DNA from: UBA8079 sp049601915
Lineage (GTDB): Bacteria > Pseudomonadota > Alphaproteobacteria > UBA6615
NCBI GenBank assembly: GCA_049601915.1
Contig: JBMYRB010000003.1
Location: 186,001-250,000, forward strand
Direction of reading: 5' to 3'
Length of the DNA stretch: 64,000 bases
In this document: positions 9,191-17,063 of the stretch, in pieces
How positions within the stretch are numbered: position 1 is the first letter of the stretch
Layout of the letters: every line of letters starts with the position of its first letter
Notes under the pieces: generated by a model
What the model was told of the DNA's origin: nothing
The model's input: only the letters and a program-made list of their open reading frames with translations
The model's database searches: none
Made by a program: the position numbers and the translations under genes

Positions 9191-9327
9191 TCCGTTCGGA
9201 AGCGCGATTTCTTACCCGAACGCCATCGGCGTGGCAACCATCGCTGTACGGAATTCTTGCCGGGTTGCCCGAAAGCGTCGACTAGGCGCATTATCGTGAA
9301 AATGGCCATACGCGTTGGGAGGCACTT

Positions 9328-10191
9328 ATGGCGTTTAGCTCAATTTTGGTTCCGCTCGAAGAGAGCGAGATATTGGCATCTGTTCTGGCGACAGCGCTCG
9401 TTTTTGCGAAGCGCTGCGACAGCTACATCGAGGGCCTTTGTATCCGTCCGACCCTTGCCGGCGCTGTCGCCGTCGGGTTCGAAGGCGGTGCGGCTGCCCT
9501 GTCGGGTACCGAGGAGCAGTTCGAGCAGGAACAGCGCGTGCGCGCGGATCGCCTGCAGGCGCAGTTCCAAGAATTCGTAGCCCAGAACAATATTCCCGAA
9601 GCCCAGGGGAATTCGACCAAGCTTTGTGCTAGCTGGGTCGAGGACGAGGCTTCCGGGATTGGTATCTTCGGGCAACGCGCCCGGGTATTTGATCTGACCG
9701 TCGTCGGTCGACCCATGCCGGGCGCCATGACACCAGCGATGAACACGCTGGAGACGGTGCTGTTTGAATCCGGCCGCCCGGTTCTGATCGCGCCGCCGAC
9801 GATCCCCCAGGATATTGGTCGACACGTGGTGATAGCCTGGAACGGCGGCACGGAGACTGCGCGCGCGATTGCGTTCGCCAAGCCGGTGTTGCGCGAGGCC
9901 GAGCGGATTACCGTACTGGCCGTCGAGGGCGGCATGGTGCCGGGGCCAAGTGCGGAAGACGTGAAGGTCAATCTGCAACGGGACGACGTTGCCGTGAACG
10001 TGCGCGAAGTTCCCGGACGGCGCTCTGCGGCGGACGCGGGAGATATTATCCTGGCCGAGACCATGGAGGTCGGCGGCGACATGCTCATCAAGGGTGGTTA
10101 CACACAAAGCCGCCTGCGGCAGATGATCTTCGGGGGTGCGACCAGCCAGATCCTCGCGAACGCCGAAATCCCGGTGCTGATGGCGCACTAG
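9328..10191 (+). CDS. Universal stress protein, tandem UspA domains
   Basis: The 287-residue protein contains two Usp folds. The first starts at MAFSSILVPLEES and ends near VFDLTVVGRP (about residue 130). The second starts at GRHVVIAWNGGTE (about 163) and ends with the nucleotide-loop-like GGYTQSRLRQMIFGGATSQIL segment and a PVLMAH tail. The GG-x-S-R-x9-G-x-T pattern resembles ATP-binding Usp proteins, although this is inferred from spacing. Such two-domain cytoplasmic proteins are induced by stress or growth arrest. GGGAGG lies six bases before the ATG. It stands alone between the tRNA genes and a convergent coiled-coil gene. Confidence 0.9.
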   Translation: MAFSSILVPLEESEILASVLATALVFAKRCDSYIEGLCIRPTLAGAVAVGFEGGAAALSGTEEQFEQEQRVRADRLQAQFQEFVAQNNIPEAQGNSTKLCASWVEDEASGIGIFGQRARVFDLTVVGRPMPGAMTPAMNTLETVLFESGRPVLIAPPTIPQDIGRHVVIAWNGGTETARAIAFAKPVLREAERITVLAVEGGMVPGPSAEDVKVNLQRDDVAVNVREVPGRRSAADAGDIILAETMEVGGDMLIKGGYTQSRLRQMIFGGATSQILANAEIPVLMAH

Positions 10192-10210
10192 GCAGTTTAG
10201 GTCTACCCGT

Positions 10211-10570
10211 TTAGGCTCTTTGCCCTGTGATCTGTCGCTCGAGTGCGACGACAAGCTGTCCGACGGTTGTACGCAGCGCCTGAAATCTTCGTTCCGCCCG
10301 ATCCAGCCGATCACTCAGCAACGGTACCTCGTCCGGCATGTTTAGCGCCGATGGTTCTCGCGCGCCTCCACGTTGGTCCAGGAACTGTTCGAGCGATGCC
10401 TGCATCTGTTGACGCAGCACCTGTTCGCGCTCCTGAAGCTGCAGCAACAGGTCTATCCGGTCGTTCAGGCGCTTTTGTTCCGACAACAGGCGATCAAGCT
10501 CGACCCGTTGCAATTCGACGACGGTTGCCAGTTCGCCGGGCGACAAATCCTCGATAATGCCGTCGCTCAT
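10211..10570 (-). CDS. Small coiled-coil protein of unknown function
   Basis: I do not recognise this 119-residue protein. It is largely helical and rich in Leu, Arg, Glu and Gln. A first coiled coil spans about residues 10-65 (ELATVVELQRVELDRLL, then QLQEREQVLRQQM). A short proline-containing linker follows, then a second helix with LSDRLDRAERRFQALRTTV. No membrane segment or signal is visible. ATG 10570 is preferred over the longer open frame because AAGGAG lies upstream and the extra N-terminal residues look non-coding. It lies 31 bases downstream of the alpha/beta hydrolase gene on the same strand and may share its transcript. Confidence 0.65.
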   Translation of the reverse strand: MSDGIIEDLSPGELATVVELQRVELDRLLSEQKRLNDRIDLLLQLQEREQVLRQQMQASLEQFLDQRGGAREPSALNMPDEVPLLSDRLDRAERRFQALRTTVGQLVVALERQITGQRA

Positions 10571-10601
10571 TTGTGACGGGGCTCCTTGGCTGCACAGCCG
10601 G

Positions 10602-11453
10602 TCAAATCTTGCCGAAGGCGATAATCTCCTCGGCCAGGGCATCCGGCTGCTCTTCCTGAACATAATGCCCACATGCGTCGAGTCCCCGGCCCGACAGCTT
10701 TGTTGCAACCCCTTCCCACATTTTCAGCACATCGAAGGGTCCACCCATACCGCCGCTGTTACCCCATACGCAATGCAGTGGCTCGACGATCTGGGCATCA
10801 GGGTTTTCTGCATCAAGTGCCGGGTTCTCGTCGAACATGGCCTTGTAGTAGGCGAATCCGCCACGCAATGCACCGGGCTTAGAATAGGCGTGGACATACT
10901 CGTCGATCGCCTCGTCCATATGTTCTGCATTATGATATTTCGGCCGGAACATCGCCTGCAGGAAAAGTTTTATGTCGTGGGCGACGAGTTGCTCGGGCAT
11001 GTCTGGAACGGCGTTGAAAAAGTAATGCCAGGCGCCGCGCGCATAAGCGGGTGTGAAATTCGCAAATATCTGGTCGTGCGGCACGATATCGACGATGCAA
11101 AGCCGGTCGAGTACGCCGGGCCGGTCGAGCGCGTAGCGCCGCGCCACCAACCCGCCCCAGTCGGCCCCGACGAGATATACATTCTCCAGCCTGAGCGCCT
11201 CGCAGAGGGCGTGGATATCTGTTGCGACCGTGCGCATGTCGTAACCGCCAGCCGGCTTGTCGGAATCGCCAAACCCCCGTAAATCCGGGGCGATACAGCG
11301 GTAGTGGGGGGCCAGGCGCGGAAGCATCTTGCGCCAGGAATAGGAGGTTTGGGGCCAACCATGCAGCAGAACGATCGGTGGCCCCTCTCCGCTGGCCCGG
11401 TAATGCAATGTCACACCGTTTGCCTTAACGGTACCGCGTTCGATTTTCGACAT
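10602..11453 (-). CDS. Alpha/beta hydrolase, haloalkane dehalogenase/epoxide hydrolase type
   Basis: The 283-residue protein has the alpha/beta-hydrolase signature set. The oxyanion segment is LLHGWPQTSYSW (about residues 28-39) and is followed by DLRGFGDSDKP. The nucleophile elbow is VGADWGG (about 97-103), with aspartate as nucleophile, and the C-terminal catalytic histidine lies in CGHYVQEEQPD. An Asp nucleophile is characteristic of haloacetate or haloalkane dehalogenases and epoxide hydrolases rather than esterases, so hydrolysis of a halide or epoxide is the best guess. The substrate is unknown. A strong GAGGAGG site seven bases before ATG 11453 fixes the start. It is cytoplasmic, with no signal. 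Confidence 0.88.
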   Translation of the reverse strand: MSKIERGTVKANGVTLHYRASGEGPPIVLLHGWPQTSYSWRKMLPRLAPHYRCIAPDLRGFGDSDKPAGGYDMRTVATDIHALCEALRLENVYLVGADWGGLVARRYALDRPGVLDRLCIVDIVPHDQIFANFTPAYARGAWHYFFNAVPDMPEQLVAHDIKLFLQAMFRPKYHNAEHMDEAIDEYVHAYSKPGALRGGFAYYKAMFDENPALDAENPDAQIVEPLHCVWGNSGGMGGPFDVLKMWEGVATKLSGRGLDACGHYVQEEQPDALAEEIIAFGKI

Positions 11454-11925
11454 TTCCCTCCTCCTCGTCCCGTATAACGGGGTCAGTGTGCAAGAACTCG
11501 TGATACGACCCCGATGGACGAAATTCGATTCTTGGAGTACGGATTTCATTATGCCGGGTCACAGACAAGTCGAAACCCTCTTTCGGCAGTTGGATCTCGT
11601 GCCGCGTGTCGGCGAGCGACGGTAAAGTGAGCTTTGCGTCATGTCGCTGGTCGCCCTTCTAGCCGGCGAAAGGCATACGGATGGCCCCGTGAACGCATGC
11701 CCCGTCATTGCGTTCTACGCCATCAAGATCAACGATACCCTCGATTGCGATGCCCGCTAGGGCCTCAAGCTGCTGGCGACGCGGATCATGGGGACGAATG
11801 ACGGCCGTCATGCCATGCACCGCCCGAGGCGGCGGCCGACCCATCAAGCGAGCCCGGCGGCTCCGTCCGGGCGGAGGGCGGCTTCTCGCTTCGTCTGGGC
11901 GAAGACAAGACCAAGGATTGAGCGT
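11454..11925. other. 472-base region without a convincing gene
   Basis: Between the hydrolase start and the racemase-family stop no frame on either strand has both a ribosome site and recognisable sequence. The longest minus-strand frame (11659-11847) encodes VIRPHDPRRQQLEALAG and an Ile/Asp-rich stretch that looks more protein-like than random, but it has no upstream start signal. It could be the tail of a decayed gene. The part next to 11454 must contain the hydrolase promoter. Confidence 0.5.
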
Positions 11926-12591
11926 CTAGCCCTGCCCTAACAGTTCGCGCATTTTCGCAACCGCTGCACCGGGCGAATCTAGGACCGGGATATTCGTGAC
12001 AGCCGCGACCACCGGCACAGCCCGGGCCAGAGTGAATTGCGCCAGCACGATCACATCGGCATCGGATATTTGCGCGGCGGCGTCGGCGACCAGGCGGTCA
12101 TGCGTGGCGCCATCACCGGATGCCATCGCGTCAAAGGCCCCGTCGACCATATGTGAAGACAGGATGACATCGCGGCCCGTGGCCTGCGCCATCTCCTCGA
12201 TCTCGGAGGAAATGGATGTAATCGTAGGTCCGACGGTCGCCAGAACCGCAATACGGTTTCCCCTGTCCAGCGCCGCCTCGATCATCGCGTCATTCGGCTT
12301 GAGCAAGGGCAGCTCGTAATTCTCGATGCAGGCATCGATGCATTCGCGGAATGCCGAGCATGAGTACAGGATACCGTCTGCACCACGGTCGACCGCATAC
12401 GCGGTGAGCGTTTTAAATGCTTCATACATTTCGGGCACAACCCCACCTGTCTCGCGCACCCATTCGAACAGGCCATCTTCGAGCAGATTGCTCACACGGG
12501 CCTGGGGCCAGTCGCGTTCGAAGGCCGTTACGGCGGCGTTCATCGCGTCCTTGTGGACATGAAACAGCGCGATCTGTGGGGCATTTGTCAT
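11926..12591 (-). CDS. Asp/Glu racemase superfamily protein
   Basis: The 221-residue protein has the two-lobe fold of the aspartate/glutamate/hydantoin racemase superfamily, starting APQIALFHVHKDAM. The first catalytic cysteine is present in GILYSCSAF (about residue 79). In the second lobe, where racemases usually have a cysteine in an A-C-x-T/S motif, the sequence is VIVLAQFTLA, so that cysteine is absent. One-cysteine members are known among arylmalonate decarboxylases and related lyases or isomerases, so true racemase activity is doubtful. No signal peptide is visible. It is transcribed away from the hypothetical gene at 12710. Confidence 0.8.
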   Translation of the reverse strand: MTNAPQIALFHVHKDAMNAAVTAFERDWPQARVSNLLEDGLFEWVRETGGVVPEMYEAFKTLTAYAVDRGADGILYSCSAFRECIDACIENYELPLLKPNDAMIEAALDRGNRIAVLATVGPTITSISSEIEEMAQATGRDVILSSHMVDGAFDAMASGDGATHDRLVADAAAQISDADVIVLAQFTLARAVPVVAAVTNIPVLDSPGAAVAKMRELLGQG

Positions 12592-12709
12592 GAAAAATCT
12601 CGCAATTCGTTTTCGACGAAGACTTCCGACAGATGTGTGGCGGCGTCAAACTTTCAAACCTGTCGTGAACCCCCCGGATTCTTGCACAAAATATACTAAG
12701 AGGGTGACC

Positions 12710-13174
12710 ATGCGTGCCAAGTTCGGAATCTCAGTTCTGATAACGGCTCGTCGGGTGGCGACGGCCGCTGCCGATCCGGCCATTTCTGATGCGTCGGGGC
12801 AATGGTTTTGCCTGCCCGATGATGCCCACCACCCGCAAATTCAGATCGATTTTATCGAGGGCCTCTGCGATCAGCATATATGCAAGGTTTTTGACCTCCT
12901 GCCCGTCGAGCAAGCCGACGACCAAGTCAGGATTACGTTTGGTGGTGTGGGGAAATTTGACGCGAGCGTGGATGGCTCGCGCTATATCGAGACCGTTGAG
13001 CTGGGCAGTTCCCGCATCATCAACCGGGGTTCGTGCGAGTTTCGCAGCCTCGATGATCTGTACATCGAAAATATGTCGACTGCGGAGCGCATGAAGCTGT
13101 GCTTCGCCTGCCCCACGGGGTCTTCGTCCTGGGATATTTCGCGTCCATTCTCCTCGTGGTCGTCCTGTCGCTAA
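12710..13174 (+). CDS. Hypothetical protein, uncertain 3' end
   Basis: I do not recognise this 154-residue product. The N-terminus (MRAKFGISVLITARRVATAAA) vaguely resembles a signal sequence but is interrupted by arginines. The body is acidic and cysteine-containing (QWFCLPDD, GLCDQHICKVFDLLP, SCEFRSLDDLYIEN), which would suit a secreted protein. AGAGGG lies just upstream of ATG 12710. The last 25 codons overlap the VanZ-like gene by 76 bases in another frame and have low-complexity composition, so the natural stop may be earlier and lost by a frameshift. A longer start at 12590 is open but unsupported. Confidence 0.42.
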   Translation: MRAKFGISVLITARRVATAAADPAISDASGQWFCLPDDAHHPQIQIDFIEGLCDQHICKVFDLLPVEQADDQVRITFGGVGKFDASVDGSRYIETVELGSSRIINRGSCEFRSLDDLYIENMSTAERMKLCFACPTGSSSWDISRPFSSWSSCR

Positions 13175-13476
13175 TCCCTCAACCCCAACTTGATGCACCC
13201 GAGGGTGCCGACAAGGCCCTTCACTTGCTGGCCTACGCCGTCGTCGCGGGTTGCGGTGGGCTGGGCTTCGCGAGTTGGTACAGACGAATTCTCGCGGGCC
13301 TCGCGGCGATTGGCATCGGCATTTTCCTCGAAGTCGCACAAGGTGCATGGGCTGGTCGAAACGCCAGCGTGGCCGACGCGCTGTCCAACATCGCGGGTGT
13401 GATGCTCGGGTTGATAGCGGCGTATGTGATCTTGAGAATCTGGGAACGTCTCCGCCCTGCAAGGACTACGGACTGA
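13099..13476 (+). CDS. VanZ-like membrane protein
   Basis: The 125-residue protein has the VanZ-like pattern. A first membrane helix (GVFVLGYFASILLVVVLSL) is followed by IPQP and the typical GADKALHLLAYAV motif with its H-x2-AY. A small helix, the segment IGIGIFLEVAQGAWAGRNASVADALSN and a last helix (IAGVMLGLIAAYVIL) complete it. The family has no assigned enzymatic role apart from VanZ-linked teicoplanin resistance. The start is GTG 13099, about 11 bases after GGAG. The stop overlaps the 3' end of the convergent MORN gene by 11 bases. Confidence 0.8.
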   Translation: MLRLPHGVFVLGYFASILLVVVLSLIPQPQLDAPEGADKALHLLAYAVVAGCGGLGFASWYRRILAGLAAIGIGIFLEVAQGAWAGRNASVADALSNIAGVMLGLIAAYVILRIWERLRPARTTD

Positions 13477-13863
13477 CCGGTTGCCCGTTCTCCCAAAATC
13501 CGGTCAGCCGACGCCCAACCGCTAAAATAAACGTGCCTCGACCGTCCGGGCGTCCGTCGCGGAAGTTGCCGATATATTGATAGCCGCTCGGGTAGTCGGG
13601 GATCCCTTCGCCCTCTATTCGCCCGCCGTTGAGCGAGCCTTCAAACCGACCATTGGGTGCGCCATCCAAAAACCACTCAAGTACCCCGGTCCGTGTGCAA
13701 ATCCGCTTCGGCAATTGCCGGACCAAGGTATGGTTTCGCCACGCTTGGGGTTCGGGTTGTGAACGGCACACCGCTCGCCGGCGTCGATAACCTGTATCGG
13801 CGGGGCGGACGCGCAGGCGGCCAGAATGAGCGCAGATGCCGCGAGAACATAGTGTCCAGTCAT
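13466..13863 (-). pseudogene. MORN-repeat lipoprotein, broken by a frameshift
   Basis: The first part, from ATG 13863, encodes a lipoprotein signal peptide (MTGHYVLAASALILAAC, lipobox LAAC with Cys17) and then WSGNCRSGFAHGPG. The frame then shifts. The other frame continues without a gap as VLEWFLDGAPNGRFEGSL, GEGIPDYPSGYQYIGNFRDG and RPDGRGTF, which are MORN repeats. The junction is a run of four C on the plus strand (13684-13687) where five would restore one 132-residue protein. The intact product would be an outer- or inner-membrane lipoprotein of unknown function. The lesion may be real or a homopolymer sequencing error. Confidence 0.75.
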
Positions 13864-13913
13864 GCCGGCAGGTTGCCACGATGGCCGGAAGCCGTCGAGA
13901 CATCCGAGATGTT

Positions 13914-15167
13914 TTAGGCCCCTGAATCGCGTGACGGCGGCACGTCGTCTACGCGCACGTAGAAGAACACGGCCGTCAGCAGGAGCGCTGCGAGAATGGC
14001 GAAGTTCCAGCGATACGCATCGACCGGCGTGCGGCCCAAAGCATCAGCGGGAAACGCATCGATGAAGAGGCCTGTTGCGACCTGGACGAGAAACACGCCA
14101 CCCCAGATGAACAGATTGATCGCGGTAACCAGGCGGCCGACATAGCGATCGGAAAACAGTGCGCGGGCGTGGGCAAAAATTGGCGACGACAGGCCGGAAC
14201 AAAGGCCGAGCGCCACCATCGCAACCACGGCAAACAGCAGTGAGCTGCCGTCGGCCAACGCCAGCAACGCAAACCAGATTGCCATGAAAGTGGCACCAAC
14301 GGCGACGACCATACGGCGCGTGTCGAAAATCCGGTCGAGGGGACCAATCGCGACCGCGCTGATGAGCCAGGCGAGAGAAATCAGAAAGATGATATTACCG
14401 CGGTCAATCAGGTCGGAGCCGAAGACGTCGTTAAGGTAGGGGCCGACCCAAAGTGCGCGGAACGTCAGGAAAGACCCCACGGTAATGCCACCGATGCAGC
14501 CGATGGCATAGAGCTTGGGCTCCCGGAACACGACCGCCAAGCCGCGGATGACCTGGATCAAGCTTTCACCGGGGCCAGTCGGCGCCGGACTGTCCGGCGG
14601 ACGGTCATGGACGGTCACAAGTATTACGCCAAACAGCATGACTGCGAAGACGCTGACCGCAGTCAACGTATTGCGCCAGCCGAATGCCTCGGTCGCAGCG
14701 GCAAAAGGTGATGCGGACAACAGCATGCCGGTTCCCCCCACACCAACGGTCAATGCGGTCATGGTCGCCAGCCGGTCCCGGCGTACCCAACGTGACAGAA
14801 GGACGATGGTGCCCATGAAAACCGGCGCGATGCCCCAGCCGGTCACGAGAAGCCACGCCGTCAGCTCGGTAGTTGTCGTGGCGACGGAGAAGCCGAATAC
14901 CCCGGTGGCCGTAATCAAGAGGAATGCCGCGACCGTGATGCGAGGCCCGAACCTGTCGAGCAGAACGCCCGCGGGCAGTTGCATGATGGCTGACCCGAAG
15001 AAAAGTGCTGATGGCAACGCGCTGAGCTGGCCGGCCGTCAGTTCCAGCTCCATGCGGAGATCAGGTGCGATGACCGCCGGGATCGAACGCAGAAACTGGC
15101 TCAGAATAAACGCCAGGCCGAGCCCGGGTACCATGGCAAGAATGTATCGGGTTCGAGACATATTCAT
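13914..15167 (-). CDS. MFS transporter
   Basis: The 417-residue protein has twelve predicted membrane helices with the central cytoplasmic loop around residues 190-210. The major-facilitator signature after helix 2 is visible as GVLLDRFGPRI (about 65-75), and helix 4 carries the usual Arg-containing SRWVRRDR loop. The substrate cannot be read from the sequence; the best comparison is with nitrate/nitrite-type and general MFS permeases. ATG 15167 follows a weak ribosome site. The gene lies downstream of the small lysine-rich protein gene, but a strong terminator between them argues for separate transcription. Confidence 0.88.
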   Translation of the reverse strand: MNMSRTRYILAMVPGLGLAFILSQFLRSIPAVIAPDLRMELELTAGQLSALPSALFFGSAIMQLPAGVLLDRFGPRITVAAFLLITATGVFGFSVATTTTELTAWLLVTGWGIAPVFMGTIVLLSRWVRRDRLATMTALTVGVGGTGMLLSASPFAAATEAFGWRNTLTAVSVFAVMLFGVILVTVHDRPPDSPAPTGPGESLIQVIRGLAVVFREPKLYAIGCIGGITVGSFLTFRALWVGPYLNDVFGSDLIDRGNIIFLISLAWLISAVAIGPLDRIFDTRRMVVAVGATFMAIWFALLALADGSSLLFAVVAMVALGLCSGLSSPIFAHARALFSDRYVGRLVTAINLFIWGGVFLVQVATGLFIDAFPADALGRTPVDAYRWNFAILAALLLTAVFFYVRVDDVPPSRDSGA

Positions 15168-15208
15168 GCTGGTACAGCAAAACCCGGCCGCAGGAAAACC
15201 GGGCGATC

Positions 15209-15238
15209 AAAAAAAGGGCGCCCACAGCGGGCGCCCCT
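15209..15238 (-). terminator. Rho-independent terminator after the 60-residue protein gene
   Basis: On the minus strand an 8-bp stem GGGCGCCC/GGGCGCCC with a five-base loop is followed directly by seven T. It lies about 22 bases past the stop of the gene at 15260. Confidence 0.88.
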
Positions 15239-15259
15239 CTGATTTCGGCTTTGCCGACG

Positions 15260-15442
15260 TTATTCGTTCGGCTCGCGCGGCGGGCTGTCTGCAGGAGCGC
15301 CGGCGGGCGCCTCGCCATCAGGCGCAAGTTCTCCCTGGCTTATCCTTGCGGCTCGCTTGGCTTCGGCTTTGGCGGCTTTCTTCTCCTTCTTCTGGAGTTC
15401 ACGTTGGCGTTTTTCAAAACTGTAGTTTGTCTTACGTGCCAT
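15260..15442 (-). CDS. Small lysine-rich conserved protein
   Basis: The 60-residue protein starts MARKTNYSFEKRQREL and continues with a Lys/Ala-rich helix (QKKEKKAAKAEAKRAA) and a proline-rich acidic tail. Short proteins with this MARKTNYSFE beginning are recurrent in alphaproteobacteria and have no known function. The basic helix could bind nucleic acid, which is only inference. GGAG lies upstream of the ATG. It is 48 bases downstream of the DEAD-box helicase gene on the same strand and has its own strong terminator, so a helicase plus small basic protein transcript is likely. Confidence 0.75.
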   Translation of the reverse strand: MARKTNYSFEKRQRELQKKEKKAAKAEAKRAARISQGELAPDGEAPAGAPADSPPREPNE

Positions 15443-15490
15443 GCTTATTTCTCCTTCAGAACGAATAAACGACGTGAAGTTCAGTCATGG

Positions 15491-16759
15491 TCAGGCCGCA
15501 CGCCGGGTGGGTCGACGGTTACGACCGGAACGTCGTTTTTGACCTCCCGCACGAGCCCGTCCGCCCTTGTTGTTCGCCCACTTGCCCTGGCGACCACCTC
15601 TGGCCGGTTTCGCTGCAGCTTTGAGTGGGCGTTCTCCACTGGCGGTTTCAACCGGTCGACCGATCAGTTTCTCAATGTCCTTGAGTTCACCGTACTCGGT
15701 ATCATCACAGAACGACAGGGCCACACCCTCGGACCCGGCGCGCGCGGTGCGACCGATCCGATGAACGTAACTCTCGGCTTCGTTCGGCAACTCGAAGTTG
15801 ATCACATGAGTGATCTCCTTCACGTCGATACCGCGAGCCGCGATATCGGTTGCGACCAAAACCCGGACCCGGCCCTTGCGGAAGGCATCGAGCGCTTTCT
15901 GACGGGCGGCCTGGGACTTATTGCCGTGAATGGCCGCGGCTTCAATTCCGGCCTTGACTAGATTGTCGGCAACCCTGTTCGCCCGGTGTTTGGTGCGCGT
16001 GAACACGATCACGCGATTCATATCCTGCTCGCCGAGTAGCTCGCGCAGAAGGCTTTGCTTCTCCTTACCGTTTACGAAATGGACGGACTGGCGGATCGCC
16101 TCAACGGCAATCGTTTTCGGCGCAATATCGATCCGCTCGGGCTCGCAGAGCATGTCATGCGAAAGCTTCATCACTTCCGCCGGCATGGTTGCCGAGAACA
16201 GCAACGACTGGCGATTCTCAGGCAACTTATCGAGAATCTTCCGCACATCATGGATAAATCCCATGTCGAGCATGCGGTCTGCCTCGTCGAGGACGAGATG
16301 TTCCACATGTTTCAGGTTCACATGCCCCTGCTCCATCAGGTCAAGCAAACGCCCCGGTGTGGCGACGACTACGTCGACTCCACGGCGGAGCTTGGTCACC
16401 TGAGCGTGCTGCGAGACACCGCCGAATATCACGACGTGGCGCAGATGCAGATATTTGCCGTAGGCATGGAACTCATCACCAATCTGGATCGCCAGCTCGC
16501 GGGTCGGTGCCAGGATGAGCGCGCGCGGTTGGCTGCGCTTTCCGTCACCGTGGCCGCGCGACAATACATGCAGGATTGGCAACGCAAAGGCGCCGGTCTT
16601 GCCGGTGCCCGTCTGTGCAACGCCCAGGAGGTCGACATGTTCGAGAAGTCGGGGAATGGCCTGGGCCTGGATCGGCGTCGGCGTGTCATGGTTGCGGTCA
16701 GACAATGCCCGCAGGATCGGCTCGGCCAGGCCGAGATCCGTAAACTTAATATCGTTCAC
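15491..16759 (-). CDS. DEAD-box ATP-dependent RNA helicase, RhlE type
   Basis: All DEAD-box motifs are present: F-x-DLGL with the Q motif TPTPIQAQAIP, Walker A AQTGTGKT, PTRELAIQ, TPGRLLD, DEAD in VLDEADRML, SAT in LFSATMP, ATDIAARGID and HRIGRTAR. The C-terminal tail is rich in Arg, Gly and Lys (RGGRQGKW, RRSGRNRRPTRR), as in RhlE-group helicases that act on rRNA or mRNA. I chose GTG 16759, seven bases after AAGGA, giving 422 residues beginning VNDIKFTDLGL. The open frame extends to 16906, but that extension has no family similarity. Its probable partner is the 60-residue basic protein downstream. Confidence 0.9.
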   Translation of the reverse strand: MNDIKFTDLGLAEPILRALSDRNHDTPTPIQAQAIPRLLEHVDLLGVAQTGTGKTGAFALPILHVLSRGHGDGKRSQPRALILAPTRELAIQIGDEFHAYGKYLHLRHVVIFGGVSQHAQVTKLRRGVDVVVATPGRLLDLMEQGHVNLKHVEHLVLDEADRMLDMGFIHDVRKILDKLPENRQSLLFSATMPAEVMKLSHDMLCEPERIDIAPKTIAVEAIRQSVHFVNGKEKQSLLRELLGEQDMNRVIVFTRTKHRANRVADNLVKAGIEAAAIHGNKSQAARQKALDAFRKGRVRVLVATDIAARGIDVKEITHVINFELPNEAESYVHRIGRTARAGSEGVALSFCDDTEYGELKDIEKLIGRPVETASGERPLKAAAKPARGGRQGKWANNKGGRARAGGQKRRSGRNRRPTRRAA

Positions 16760-17063
16760 TTGAATTCCTTTATCACCACAGGCCCGGTCGAATAATCGAC
16801 GCAGGTTCGCCTTGGCGTTCGCCGATTCCGGGCGCGGCCGGATCGGCTCTATTTCTTGATTGTTATTCTCAAGATATGCGCCGGCTAGGTGCGGCGCTTC
16901 GCGCAATCGCGAGACAACTAATGGGCGCTATTTGGGCCCGCTCCGGAGATTTGTCAAGAAAATCAGAAATTTGGTGGTTACCGAATGCTTAAAGTTGAGG
17001 GCATCTCCGCTATATTTGCGTCGTGAATTCGAGTGCCGATGACGATTTTTAAAGGGGCGAACG
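16760..17063. other. Divergent intergenic region, helicase leader
   Basis: About 300 bases separate the helicase from the divergent dehydrogenase gene. An open frame continues upstream from the helicase to 16906 but lacks helicase similarity, so this is probably a long 5' leader, which would suit a cold-regulated RNA helicase. The right half is AT-richer (TATATT at about 17013) and probably holds the promoter of the dehydrogenase gene. I see no clear operator. Confidence 0.4.

Noticed and set aside
9340..10314. 324-codon open frame opposite the universal stress gene
   Set aside because: Antisense shadow; the plus-strand Usp protein is unambiguous.
12731..13462. 243-codon minus-strand frame opposite the hypothetical and VanZ genes
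   Set aside because: It is Arg/His/Pro-rich shadow sequence opposite the VanZ-like gene.
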